From positions 50,382-114,381 of the forward strand of contig JAGBVI010000070.1 in NCBI GenBank assembly GCA_017630395.1: a stretch of 64,000 bases of DNA, in the 5' to 3' direction. A program made the position numbers and the translations under genes. The stretch comes from Paludibacteraceae bacterium. GTDB lineage: Bacteria > Bacteroidota > Bacteroidia > Bacteroidales > Paludibacteraceae. How positions within the stretch are numbered: the first letter of the stretch is position 1; the number at the start of each line of letters is the position of its first letter. The notes under the pieces were generated by a model. The model was not told where the DNA came from and did not search any database. It saw nothing but the letters and a program-made list of their open reading frames with translations. Below are positions 37,615 to 46,940 of this stretch, one piece after another.

Positions 37615-37647
37615 ACATGACAAAAGCAATTTTGTCATGTTTTTTTA
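37615..37647 (+). terminator. Rho-independent terminator after tRNA-Gln
   Basis: Perfect 11-bp stem ACATGACAAAA (37615-37625) and TTTTGTCATGT (37630-37640) with a GCAA tetraloop, followed by TTTTTTT. Confidence 0.95.
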
Positions 37648-37698
37648 TTTGATTAAATCGCTGATTTTTTTGAGTGATAAATAAATCCAATTTTTTGC

Positions 37699-37917
37699 TT
37701 GTATTTTATCATTTATTCATCCATTAATTTTGTTCTTTTGCTCTATATAAGAGTAACAAAGATTAGATAGATTTTAATTAAAGTTACAAAGACGATCGTC
37801 GATGTAAAACTTTTGATTAAAACCTTTTTATCTAGTATTTCATCTATACCTTATGCCTTAGTTATCATGTTCTTGTTATTCAAGGCTTCCCCCTTTGGAA
37901 GCCTTGTTGTCTTTTTA
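37699..37917 (+). ncRNA. Candidate small transcript, unit 1 of 3
   Basis: Possible promoter TTG (37699) and TAATTTTG (37725-37732), no long open frame, and a strong hairpin CAAGGCTTCC (37881-37890)/GGAAGCCTTG (37897-37906) followed by TTGTCTTTTT. Just before the hairpin is GTTATCATGTTCTTG, shared with unit 2. An ATG at 37867 opens a 23-codon frame (MFLLFKASPFGSLVVF...) that runs through the hairpin, so a leader peptide is possible. It may be an sRNA or an attenuated leader. Confidence 0.45.
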
Positions 37918-38095
37918 TCAATTATAGACATTAGTTAATAATGTCTATAATTGAAAATATTCATCTGTATTTACTACTTTGCACTAAATATAAAGTCTCT
38001 TTTGAAGAAAGTAAGTTAGAATCTTTTGCTCTTAATTCAATTTTTCTCATAAAAAAACATTGAAAAACCCTCTATTTTCGCACTATTTAGTATTG

Positions 38096-38135
38096 TGACA
38101 AATAAATCTAATTGTTTGACAAATTTTTCCAATTG
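38096..38135 (+). repeat. Two direct repeats upstream of unit 2 promoter
   Basis: TGACAAATAAATCTAATTG (38096-38114) and TGACAAATTTTTCCAATTG (38117-38135) agree at 15 of 19 positions and are 21 bp apart, two helical turns. A related TGACAGATAAGTCCAAATC lies at 38834-38852 before unit 3. They look like regulator binding sites. Confidence 0.5.
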
Positions 38136-38351
38136 TTACAGTTTGTTATATCACTATATTTGCAATGTCAAGAGAGACAAACAGAATTTGCATAATGATT
38201 CTAGATTTTATATATATACTATTCGTTGATTTTTTTAATTTTAGTTCATTGCTTATCAAACTTAAACCGTTATTACACTAATTGTTATCATGTTCTTGAT
38301 CCTAATAAGACTTCTTCTTGAAATTAATTAAAAGGGGAAGTCTTGTTATTT
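38133..38351 (+). ncRNA. Candidate small transcript, unit 2 of 3
   Basis: Promoter TTG (38133-38135), 19 bases, TATATTTG (38155-38162), then CAATGTCAAGAGAGACAAA, nearly identical to unit 3 at 38879. GTTATCATGTTCTTG precedes a hairpin AAGACTTC (38307-38314)/GAAGTCTT (38337-38344) and TTATTTTT. An ATG at 38290 opens a 13-codon frame (MFLILIRLLLEIN), Leu/Ile-rich. Predicted RNA is about 180 bases. Confidence 0.5.
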
Positions 38352-38432
38352 TTAGTTAGGCAATGTTATATAAATTTAAATATACTGCAAAATAAATATC
38401 TGTAACCACCCGAAATAGATTCAAAATAAATC

Positions 38433-38627
38433 TTAGAAGTTGTTTAAATTTTATTTCGAGCATATTTGAGAGAGATTTTTAAATCTATTTTTAATCTTCT
38501 TTTGTAGAAAACAGTGGACTATTATCAAAAATAAGAATTATAAAATTGGGTCAAAAAGAATCTCAAACAAGTTGAAAAAAGCAGAGTTTTAGGCTTAAAA
38601 TAATTTAATAAGACTTAAGCAGTTTCT
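38433..38627. repeat. Family 1 inverted-repeat element
   Basis: A 195-bp copy in the same orientation as the one at 10805. It starts TTAGAAGTTGTTTAAATTTTA, shares the inner AGTGGACTATTATCAAAAA and AAAAGAATCTCAAA blocks, and ends AAGCAGTTTCT. It lies between transcript units 2 and 3. Confidence 0.75.
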
Positions 38628-38807
38628 GAATATAAGCGCAGATATAACGAAATTGATACAAGTTACCTTTTGTCAAGCAATAATCATATATAAGAAACTG
38701 CATTTCAAATACATCAATATCCAGATTTATCCAAAATTTTTACGAAAAATATAAAATATAAATTAGAAATGTAATCCCTAAAAGTTCGATGGAATCGGTA
38801 TTTTTTG

Positions 38808-39112
38808 TCCATTGAAAAAAATGTCCAATTATTTGACAGATAAGTCCAAATCTAGGAAATAAAAATCTTATTTCTTTGCAATGTCGAGAGAGACAAAATT
38901 TATTTTGAAAACAATTCATTGTAAAATATACTATTCATTGATTTGAAATATTTGTAGTTCATTGTAAATTGCCTATTGTATTGTTCATTGGTTTTAGTAT
39001 TTCGCAATAGGCCGACCAAAAAACATTCATTACACTTACTTACATGTTCTAGAGATCCAGCAGGTTTGCCCCCCAGTGATGGGCGGTACCTGGGTGATCT
39101 AGATTTTTTTTT
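38808..39112 (+). promoter_or_regulatory. Leader/terminator unit 3 of 3, directly upstream of the GH30 gene
   Basis: Aligns with unit 2 over the upstream TTTGACA block, TTTGCAATGTCGAGAGAGACAAA and ACTATTCATTGATTT. The -7 box is imperfect (TTTCTTTG, 38871-38878), and the MFL frame is cut at codon 3 (ATG TTC TAG at 39044). It ends in a long hairpin: CTAGAGATC (39049-39057), AGGT, GCCC, then GGGC, ACCT, GATCTAG (39096-39102) and a run of T. The hairpin ends about 90 bases before the GH30 start and could attenuate it. Confidence 0.5.
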
Positions 39113-39148
39113 CAATTTTATTTTGTTTTTTACATATTTTATGTACTT

Positions 39149-39160
39149 TTACACGTGTAA
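39149..39160. promoter_or_regulatory. 12-bp perfect palindrome before the GH30 gene
   Basis: TTACACGTGTAA, 39 bases before the ATG, past the unit 3 terminator. Could be an operator. No TAnnTTTG box was found between it and the gene. Confidence 0.35.
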
Positions 39161-39199
39161 AGTGTAGTGTGTTTGAATTTTAATGATAGATAGTTATAA

Positions 39200-41857
39200 A
39201 TGGCTCAACGTTTTCAATTTAGATATCTGATAATTGGTTTGTTGCTCCTATTAAATGGTTGGGACATCCAGTTGAGGGCGGACAATGTTTCTGTTCGTCT
39301 TGATCCATCTGTGACTTATCAAACTGTTGAAGGAATAGGAGGAGGTATAGTTTATTACTTAGATTGGGTTACTACACACAAGAATAAGGAGGCTGTTTAC
39401 GACACCATTTTTACAGGATTAGGAATTTCTGGCTTGCGAATAGCTAACTGGGCGCAAGAAGATACAGCTGATTTTAAGCATGAGAAAGAAATTATGTCTG
39501 AGGCTAGAAAGCGTTTAGGAAAGAAATTTTTTACACTTATGTCTTGTTGGTCTGCGCCAGCTTATCTTAAGGCTAATAATTCTCTAAGAGGGACAGGTTC
39601 CGGTTCTGTGAAAGCTTCTTTGAAAAAACAAAATGGCAAGTTTATGTACAATGAGTACGGAAAGTGGTGGAGAAAATCAATTGAACGATATCAAGCTGTT
39701 GGGATTACTCCTGACTACGTTAGTATTCAGAATGAGCCCGATATGGATGCAACTTACGAGGCTACATTGTTTAATCCAACAGAGAGTTGGGATGTTGCCT
39801 CTTATGGAGCTGCGCTTTCTGCTGTTGCCAATAATTTTAATGGATTGTCTCCTCGTCCGAAATTAATTGGACCGGAAGTGATGGGTATTGGTTGGCAACA
39901 AACTCAAAAATATGTTTGGGAGTTAGATCAAAATTTGTTAGGAGGTTATTGCTTTCACTATTACCATAGTGGTTTAAATGATCATGATGCCTTAGATTTA
40001 CGTTATAGTTATCCGGATGATTTTACAGATGCAATGAAGGGGCTTTTTACCGATTATGGGTATAGTAAACCTATGTTTATGTCTGAAAATAGTTCTTTAA
40101 GAGATCGTCAGCAAAATGATCCGGTCTTGATGGCGTGGTTTATCTCTAAAGCATTCAATGAAAATAGGGTTGCTTCCTATTTACATTGGAATTTGTTATG
40201 GGGAAATGAAGGTGATGGTTGTATTAATCTCGATTTTGATGAACAGGGGTATAATTCTGAATTAGGGTATGTCATTCAAGGTGATTATCATGCGTTAAGA
40301 CATTATACCAAGTATGTTCAGCGAGGCTGGAAGGTCTTTAATTCTTCTACTAATAATAGAGATATATTGGCAACGGCCTTTAAGTCTCCCTCAGATGATG
40401 CTTATACATTGGTGATTGTGAATAAGGGGCAAAAATGGCATAATGTGTCGCATAACCTTTCTTTGATGGGATTTCAGATGGAAGTGGTTCAATCTATCCC
40501 ATCTAATGGAGTCTGGAGTTCTCCAATAACCGACTTTTCTAACGGATTGAATGTAGCACCTAATTCGATTGTAACGATAGCGTATCGAAAAAATCCTGAA
40601 TTATGTATTTGGGGCGAAAATGGTGATGGTATTTGGTCTGAGGCTGATAAATGGAGTGGAGGGAAAGTTCCTTCTGAGTGGGATTATGTTCAGATTAAGT
40701 CCGGTGTGTGTGCTGTAAATGATTTGTTTCATACATCCGAGATTGTTGTTCAAGAAGGGGCTGAATTGAACATTAATGAGCTATCTGTGGCCAACGATTT
40801 AAAAGTTCATAAAGGTCTCTTGTCTCTTAATAGTGGACCTAATAACATATCTCTACGTGGGGTAATTACAGCAATTGATACCGCAACAATATTCGTCGAT
40901 GAGGATGCTTATACATTGCTGCTTTCCGGAGAATTGAAAGGAAACGGAGAGATTATTAAAAGAGGAAAAGGTAAGTTGCTTTTGGAGAGTGAGGCGAAAA
41001 ATTTCTCGGGTTCATGGAAGGTTGATGGGGGAATCTTGGAAAATTCAATTAACCAAGCCTTTGGATATCGTCCGATTTATGTCTCAAATGGTGCTCATCT
41101 TTCCGTATTATATGAAGATTCGATTGTTGCTTTGGAGTTGGAACGGGGCGGAACAGTTCGATTGAAATCCGACTTGCGAGTGAGAGAAGCGGTGATTGCG
41201 GATTCTGTTCTTGCTAATGGTACTTATACCGCCGAAGATTTTCCTGGCTTGTTGGAGGGTGATGCTAAATTGATAGTCTATTATCCTTATCCGGCTTTAG
41301 ATAAATGGGGAGATGGAGCTATGACACAAGTTGTAATGGAGGGGACAAAAATTGTTCCATTCTATTTCTCCTATGCCAATGTAAGTGATATACGCGTAGA
41401 ATGGAATCCATATCAGCCGATAGGTGTGAATGTTACTTTTGATGGCTCAGAACAAGATAGGTATATATCTGTTTCCGGAACATTAAAAGAAGATGGCCTC
41501 TTTAAATATACTGTCGTTGCTATGGGCTATAAAGATAGTACTTTAAAGGTGGAAGGATTGATTTCAACTCCTGCTGCTATTACTACAGATTTAACCGATT
41601 CGTATTCTGTTGCTCAATTGCAAATTAAACTTTCTTCGGATGAAACAGGTGTTTATGCAGAGTTGTCACAACCTATTTCAAGTCCTGTTGATTATACTAT
41701 ACTTGATTTGCAAGGAAGAGAAATTTACAGAGGAAGAATAGAATCTGATGATAATTTACGTCATCCATTGAATTTCAATTTCCCAATGAAAGGTCTTTAT
41801 ATCTTCTCTTGGGTTTCAGATGATGCCAATGGGGCAGTACGGTTTGTTGTTGAGTAA
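39200..41857 (+). CDS. Secreted GH30-family glycoside hydrolase with type IX sorting tail
   Basis: Predicted beta-glycosidase (GH30 includes xylanases, glucosylceramidases and beta-1,6-glucanases). Of 885 residues, the first 27 are a signal peptide. The catalytic barrel and side domain run from about 30 to 465, with acid/base Glu179 in SIQNEPD and nucleophile Glu296 in FMSENSS; MSCWSAPAYLKANNSL recalls the xylanase branch. Residues about 470-640 hold beta-strand repeats resembling autotransporter-associated repeats (GELKGNGEIIKRGKGKLLLESEAKNFSGSWKVDGGILEN). The last 70 residues (YTILDLQGREIYRGRI, then GLYIFSWVSDD) fit a type A type IX secretion signal. So it is probably exported to the cell surface. 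Substrate is unknown. Confidence 0.88.
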   Translation: MAQRFQFRYLIIGLLLLLNGWDIQLRADNVSVRLDPSVTYQTVEGIGGGIVYYLDWVTTHKNKEAVYDTIFTGLGISGLRIANWAQEDTADFKHEKEIMSEARKRLGKKFFTLMSCWSAPAYLKANNSLRGTGSGSVKASLKKQNGKFMYNEYGKWWRKSIERYQAVGITPDYVSIQNEPDMDATYEATLFNPTESWDVASYGAALSAVANNFNGLSPRPKLIGPEVMGIGWQQTQKYVWELDQNLLGGYCFHYYHSGLNDHDALDLRYSYPDDFTDAMKGLFTDYGYSKPMFMSENSSLRDRQQNDPVLMAWFISKAFNENRVASYLHWNLLWGNEGDGCINLDFDEQGYNSELGYVIQGDYHALRHYTKYVQRGWKVFNSSTNNRDILATAFKSPSDDAYTLVIVNKGQKWHNVSHNLSLMGFQMEVVQSIPSNGVWSSPITDFSNGLNVAPNSIVTIAYRKNPELCIWGENGDGIWSEADKWSGGKVPSEWDYVQIKSGVCAVNDLFHTSEIVVQEGAELNINELSVANDLKVHKGLLSLNSGPNNISLRGVITAIDTATIFVDEDAYTLLLSGELKGNGEIIKRGKGKLLLESEAKNFSGSWKVDGGILENSINQAFGYRPIYVSNGAHLSVLYEDSIVALELERGGTVRLKSDLRVREAVIADSVLANGTYTAEDFPGLLEGDAKLIVYYPYPALDKWGDGAMTQVVMEGTKIVPFYFSYANVSDIRVEWNPYQPIGVNVTFDGSEQDRYISVSGTLKEDGLFKYTVVAMGYKDSTLKVEGLISTPAAITTDLTDSYSVAQLQIKLSSDETGVYAELSQPISSPVDYTILDLQGREIYRGRIESDDNLRHPLNFNFPMKGLYIFSWVSDDANGAVRFVVE

Positions 41858-42323
41858 GTAGATATTCGCAAGTGAGTTTTAACGAAGGTCGTGTTTGTAA
41901 ATTTATTTATTAGATTTTTTTTGTTTATTTAGAGCTTATTTTGTTGCGAAAGAAGTGGGCAGTGTAAACACTATGACTTACAAACAAAAAGCAGGTTGTT
42001 GAAAGCAAAATTGTAAAATTATCCCCTAATTAATACTTTTTATTACAACCTATAGAACCTGCCTTAGTTATTGAAGTAAAGGAACAAATAAAAACTAGAA
42101 AATAAAATATATAGATATCACCTTACTATATTTCCAACTTTAAATTCGTCTATTAACCTAAAATACCTTATCTTTGTGGGTGTGTTAATTAAGCGATGGT
42201 TTCTGTAATTCTGAATTATGGGAATGTTGTGTGTTAATGAAAGGAGAATGTTGATTTTTTTTTCTACTGTTTTCATTATTGAAAAATGAATAGAGTAGAG
42301 AAGTTGGGATAAATTATATAATA
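41858..42323. other. Intergenic region with probable promoter for the O-acetylation operon
   Basis: No gene seen. TATCTTTG at 42169-42176 is a good -7 box; only TTCG (42145-42148) lies at the -33 distance. The leader would be about 140 bases. CCTATAGAACCTGCCT at about 42049 may be a decayed family 2 repeat end. Confidence 0.5.
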
Positions 42324-43817
42324 ATGAAAGCGTACCAAACTTTGTTATTTTTAGTTTCGGTTCTACTAATATTGGTGGGATTGTGTTTTGTGTTTCCAGA
42401 AAATATATCTATAGGCGGATTAACATTGCGTTATCCAACTTTGGAGCAAGCTTTGCGTAAGTCGAACGGAGATAGGGAGTCTGTTGAGGAAAAGTTGAGA
42501 ATAGCAGAAGAGGAGTTGAAGATGCAATTTGTGCGAGATTCTATTCTCAGAGATTCTTTGGACAGAGTTTTTGCCGAATTACATGCCGATTCCTTAAATT
42601 ATATAGATTCGCTGAAAGCCTACCAAAAGATGTTGTTGAATGGTTCGGTGAAAATTTCGTTTCCAAATAATGACATCTCAAAAATCTTTCCATTTTTTAG
42701 AATGTTGGAGCAATGCAAAAAAGGGAAAGATTTAGTAAGAATTTTGCATTATGGAGATTCACAGATAGAGGCAGATAGGATATCAAGTTACATCAGAGAA
42801 CAATTGCAGCAAAATTTCGGAGGTTATGGTCCGGGTATGGCTCCTGCAATTCAACCCATACCTTCGATGTCTGTTTCTCAGTTCGCTTCGGATAGTTTAC
42901 CACGATTTATAGCCGATGGAACAATGCGACAGAAATTGTCTCATAATCGTTACGGAGTTTTAGCTCAAATGGCTCTTTTAGATGGAAGAGTTACGTTGAA
43001 CTATTCGGCTCGAAATTGGAAAAAGACACAGCCCCGTACCAAGAAATTTTCTCAAGTCCGTTTGATAGTAGGAAAAACATCAAATGATTTTTCTGCCAAG
43101 TTGGTTGTTGATGGACTTCAGGATTCTGTGCAATATATATATGACCCATCTGAGGAGGTTTCTATTTTGAAATGGCAGTTAGATACAACCATATCTAAAT
43201 TCAAATTGGTATTATCTGGAAAGGCAGAATTATATGGAGTTGCGATAGATGGAAGAAGTGGAGTTGCTGTTGATAATGTGCCATTAAGAGGAAGCTCAGG
43301 AACATTTTTTCACAGAATATCTCCATCACTATTGTCTCGTTCAATGGATGCGCTTAACGTACGTATGATTTTATTGGAATTTGGAGGAAATGCCACACCA
43401 TACGTAAATAGTGATGAAAGTGTATCCGATTATAAACAGATGATTGCGCGTCAAATTCGTTATTTAAAAAGTCATTATCCAAAGGCTCAAATATTATTAA
43501 TTGGTCCGGCAGATATGTCAATGAAAATAGATGGAGAGCTACAAACATATCCATTCTTAGAAGAGATTGTGAATGCAATGGAAGAGGCAGCCTTAGAAAA
43601 TGATGCCTATTTTTGGAATATGTATCAGGTTATGGGAGGAAGAAATTCGATGGTAAAATGGGTTGAACATCAGCCGGCATGGGCAGCCTCTGATTATATT
43701 CATTTTACAGAGTCTGGCGCAAATAAGATCGCAAGCTTTTTTGTCCAATCGTTTATGAATTATTATGAATATTATCAATTTTTGAGAAGAAATAAAGAGT
43801 GGAGTGGTGTTGAGTAA
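42324..43817 (+). CDS. Membrane-anchored SGNH-hydrolase-like protein
   Basis: Probable acyl-esterase or acetyltransferase domain acting in the periplasm. The 497 residues have one N-terminal membrane helix (about 5-26), a coiled-coil stalk (45-100) and an SGNH domain (about 120-490). ILHYGDSQIEADRI gives block I with Ser146, LLEFGGNATPY gives the Gly/Asn block, and SDYIHFTESG supplies Asp457 and His460. The full catalytic set is present. It lies in an operon with a second SGNH protein (one base between stop and ATG) and an MBOAT acyltransferase. This resembles alginate-type O-acetylation modules, in which such proteins place acetyl groups on an exported polysaccharide. Confidence 0.85.
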   Translation: MKAYQTLLFLVSVLLILVGLCFVFPENISIGGLTLRYPTLEQALRKSNGDRESVEEKLRIAEEELKMQFVRDSILRDSLDRVFAELHADSLNYIDSLKAYQKMLLNGSVKISFPNNDISKIFPFFRMLEQCKKGKDLVRILHYGDSQIEADRISSYIREQLQQNFGGYGPGMAPAIQPIPSMSVSQFASDSLPRFIADGTMRQKLSHNRYGVLAQMALLDGRVTLNYSARNWKKTQPRTKKFSQVRLIVGKTSNDFSAKLVVDGLQDSVQYIYDPSEEVSILKWQLDTTISKFKLVLSGKAELYGVAIDGRSGVAVDNVPLRGSSGTFFHRISPSLLSRSMDALNVRMILLEFGGNATPYVNSDESVSDYKQMIARQIRYLKSHYPKAQILLIGPADMSMKIDGELQTYPFLEEIVNAMEEAALENDAYFWNMYQVMGGRNSMVKWVEHQPAWAASDYIHFTESGANKIASFFVQSFMNYYEYYQFLRRNKEWSGVE

Positions 43818-43818
43818 G

Positions 43819-45081
43819 ATGAGAAGGATATTATTGTTTTTAGGAGTGTTCTTTTATGTAAGTCAGGCGATAGCAGTTCAAGACTCGCTTGAAACAGAAA
43901 AGCGAAAAGCATTCGAGTTTATTGCCGATTCGTTAAACGAAATGATTTTTTTAGGGAATAATCCAGATTTTCGTTGCAAATTTTACGATAAAATTGATTC
44001 CTTTCGCGCAACAGGAAAGGGTCGAATAAATATTCTTCATATTGGAGGATCTCATGTGCAGGCAGATATTTTTTCGCATACGGTACGTTGTCGTATCGAT
44101 TCGTTAAATGGAGAATTTAAGCCAAGTAGAGGTGTATTGTTCCCTTATCAAGTTGCAAAAACCAACAACCCATCCAATTACAAGGTAACATATGCTGGAG
44201 AGTGGAAGTCTTCGCGCAATATTAAAAGAGATAGAGAAGCTATTTTGGGAGTAACAGGTATGGCTGTATCTACTGTGGATTCTATTGCAGAAATTCGAAT
44301 TAAATTGAATCCGAAAGACTCAGTGGACCGATGGAGTTTCTCTCGATTGAAGTTGTTGGGATATGCAGAACATCCCAAAGTTATACCACTGTTAAAATTG
44401 GGAAATTCATCCTTTTTGCATCCTATTTACGATTCTGTTACATCTACATATACCTACTTGCTTTCAGTTCCCATGGACTCTTTGAATTTGATAATATCTC
44501 AAACAGATACCATTTTACATCGTTTTACGTTGACTGGTTTTCTGTTAGAGAATGATGAGCCGGGCATTGTGTATCACTCTATCGGGGTGAATGGAGCTTC
44601 GGTACCATCATATCTTTCTTGTCCTAATTTTGAGAGAGACTTAAGTTTGATTCGTCCGGATATGGTTATTTTTGCCATTGGAATAAATGATGCAATTCCA
44701 CAGAATTTTTCTAAAAATAATTTTATAGCCAATTATGATTCGCTGTTGTCAAAATTCAGAAATGTTTCTCCGGATTGTTTTTTTGTATTTGTGTCGAACA
44801 ATGATTCGTATCGCAAAATTAAAAGACGTTATCGAAGAACACGTTATCAGTTGAATACCAATGGTGTTTTAGCGAGAGAAGCTTTTGTAACGTTGGCAGA
44901 GAAACATGATGGTTCGCTATGGGATTTGTTTTCCATAATGGGCGGCTTGGATTCGATAAAAAAATGGGAAGGAAGTGGTCTGTCACAAAAAGATAAAGTA
45001 CACTTTACCAAAGCAGGATATACTTTAGTTGGGAATCTTTTTTTTGAAGCATTTCTTAACTCCTACAATAATAAAGATTAA
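43819..45081 (+). CDS. Second SGNH-hydrolase-like protein, exported
   Basis: Start taken at ATG 43819, one base after the upstream stop; an in-frame GTG at 43804 would overlap. The 420 residues begin with a signal peptide (1-20, ending SQAIA). Block I is ILHIGGSHVQADIFSH, GGS rather than the usual GDS, with Ser78 kept. Block III is VIFAIGINDAIP, and DKVHFTKAGY gives Asp392 and His395. It is a distant paralogue of the preceding protein and shares the final layout (WDLFSIMGG and DKVHFTKAGYTLVGNLF against WNMYQVMGG and DYIHFTESGANKIASFF). The MBOAT gene starts 11 bases after the stop. Confidence 0.83.
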   Translation: MRRILLFLGVFFYVSQAIAVQDSLETEKRKAFEFIADSLNEMIFLGNNPDFRCKFYDKIDSFRATGKGRINILHIGGSHVQADIFSHTVRCRIDSLNGEFKPSRGVLFPYQVAKTNNPSNYKVTYAGEWKSSRNIKRDREAILGVTGMAVSTVDSIAEIRIKLNPKDSVDRWSFSRLKLLGYAEHPKVIPLLKLGNSSFLHPIYDSVTSTYTYLLSVPMDSLNLIISQTDTILHRFTLTGFLLENDEPGIVYHSIGVNGASVPSYLSCPNFERDLSLIRPDMVIFAIGINDAIPQNFSKNNFIANYDSLLSKFRNVSPDCFFVFVSNNDSYRKIKRRYRRTRYQLNTNGVLAREAFVTLAEKHDGSLWDLFSIMGGLDSIKKWEGSGLSQKDKVHFTKAGYTLVGNLFFEAFLNSYNNKD

Positions 45082-45092
45082 AACGAACAGAT

Positions 45093-46940
45093 ATGTTATT
45101 GGAATTTTTAAAAGATACATTTGCATTTGATCCTAATTCACCGTTGTTATTTACGCAACTCTATTTTTGGGTCTTTTTTATCTTTGTATTCGCCATTTTT
45201 AGTTTTTTACATAATAAAATATTAATGCGGAATGCATTTTTATTTTTTGTTAGCGTGTTCTTTTATTATAAGACAAGCGGTTGGTTTACATTGATATTAA
45301 TTTTTGCAACTTTCTTTAACTATATAGATGGTTTTTTGATTCATAGAAGCAAGACTGATGGAAAAAAGTTAACATGGCTGATTGTAGGGTTATTGGTGAA
45401 TTTGTTAACTCTATCTTATTTCAAATACTCATATTTCTTTTCTGATATGATTAAGGACCTTTTTGGGGTAGAATTACCGGTCTTTAATGCCTTTGCATGG
45501 ATTGGAAATCAGCTGGCAGGCACTCCTTATTTTTCGGTAGATCAAATTTTGCTTCCGGTAGGAATTTCATTTTATACTTTTCAATGTATTAGTTATTTAA
45601 TGGATATTTTTAGGAAGAGGGTAGAACCGGTGAAAAATATTTTGAATTTTGGCTTTTATGTAACTTTTTTTCCTCAGTTGGTGGCCGGCCCGATTGTTAG
45701 AGCAAGTGCGTTTATTCCTCAAATTTATAAAAAGTATTTTTTGTCTAGAAAACAGTTCGGAATTGCAATGTTTTGGATTGTTAATGGTATGGCAAAAAAG
45801 ATAATTTTGAGTGATTATATTGCGGTGAATTTTGTGGATAGAGTTTTTGAGAATCCGACAATGTTTACAGGTTTTGAAAATTTAGTTGCGTTGTTTGGCT
45901 ATTCATTACAAGTTTATGCCGATTTTTCAGGATATACAGATATTGCCATTGGAACAGCTATGTTGATGGGCTTTTATTTGCCTAAGAACTTTGATTCTCC
46001 ATATAAAGCAACCAATCCGGGCGGATTTTGGAAACGTTGGCATATCTCTCTTTCTCAATGGTTGCAAGACTATTTGTATATTCCATTAGGAGGTAACAGA
46101 ACAGCATCAGTTGGAACCTATGCTTGTATCTTTACCATTTCTTTGGTCGGAATGATTTTATCGGGAAGTATTTGGGTTGCCGTGGCAGTCCTCTCTATTG
46201 CTTTGATTGTAACCATTAATTGTTATAAGTATCCTGAGAAAAAGAAAAATCTGACATCCAATATGAACCGTCTTAACACTATGTTATTAGGAGGCTTATG
46301 GCATGGTGCAAGTTGGAATTTTATGATTTGGGGTGGTTTAAATGGTTTAGGAATGATTGTGTATCGTTTTTGGAAAGATATGAACGTATGGGTACGTACA
46401 TTTGCTATATCACTTCTGACTCTATTTTGTCTTTTGATGGCTAAATTCTTTCCAGCTCCATTTTGGAATATCGCAGTTGTTTGGTCAGGTATAATTTGGA
46501 TAGGAACCTTGATTCGTTGTTTCTATAACCTTTTGGGCGGAAAATCAGAGATGAAGACGTTAGAGATGTGTTGGGCAGTTTTCCAAACATTTGTTTTTAT
46601 TACATGGACTCGTCTGTTTTTCCGAGCAGGCTCTAATTTAAATCCGGCAGAAGCGAATGAAAAAGCTTGGAATACAGCCAAAGATATGGTAGGACAAATA
46701 GGCGGACCTTGGGATTTTTCGTTGATACCCGATATTGTTGTGGGGTATTGGAATGTGTTCATTTTGATTGTGATAGGAATGATAATTCACTGGTTCCCAG
46801 TTAAATTTAAGCGTTGGTACCGTATGAATTTTGCAATGTTACCAATCTGGTTGATGGCGATTGTTGTTGCTTTTGCAACCTTTATTGTTTATCAATTTGT
46901 TACAGCTGATTTGCAACAATTTATTTATTTCCAATTTTAG
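45093..46940 (+). CDS. MBOAT-family O-acyltransferase (AlgI-like)
   Basis: Inner-membrane protein thought to move acyl (usually acetyl) groups across the membrane to exported polysaccharide. The 615 residues form about 12-14 membrane segments, somewhat longer than AlgI (about 470-520). Family marks: FGFYVTFFPQLVAGPIVRASAFIPQI, QVYADFSGYTDIAIGTAMLMG, NFDSPYKATNPGGFWKRWHISLSQWLQDYLYIPLGGNR, and the catalytic His404 in GGLWHGASWNFMIWG. A hydrophobic insertion (about 350-385) lies between the last two blocks. Third gene of the operon with the two SGNH proteins. A family 1 repeat begins at its stop codon. Confidence 0.92.
   Translation: MLLEFLKDTFAFDPNSPLLFTQLYFWVFFIFVFAIFSFLHNKILMRNAFLFFVSVFFYYKTSGWFTLILIFATFFNYIDGFLIHRSKTDGKKLTWLIVGLLVNLLTLSYFKYSYFFSDMIKDLFGVELPVFNAFAWIGNQLAGTPYFSVDQILLPVGISFYTFQCISYLMDIFRKRVEPVKNILNFGFYVTFFPQLVAGPIVRASAFIPQIYKKYFLSRKQFGIAMFWIVNGMAKKIILSDYIAVNFVDRVFENPTMFTGFENLVALFGYSLQVYADFSGYTDIAIGTAMLMGFYLPKNFDSPYKATNPGGFWKRWHISLSQWLQDYLYIPLGGNRTASVGTYACIFTISLVGMILSGSIWVAVAVLSIALIVTINCYKYPEKKKNLTSNMNRLNTMLLGGLWHGASWNFMIWGGLNGLGMIVYRFWKDMNVWVRTFAISLLTLFCLLMAKFFPAPFWNIAVVWSGIIWIGTLIRCFYNLLGGKSEMKTLEMCWAVFQTFVFITWTRLFFRAGSNLNPAEANEKAWNTAKDMVGQIGGPWDFSLIPDIVVGYWNVFILIVIGMIIHWFPVKFKRWYRMNFAMLPIWLMAIVVAFATFIVYQFVTADLQQFIYFQF

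Noticed and set aside
38976-39167. Open frame through the unit 3 hairpin before the GH30 gene
   Set aside because: It reads through the terminator hairpin and has no protein-like features; the region is better read as leader and terminator.
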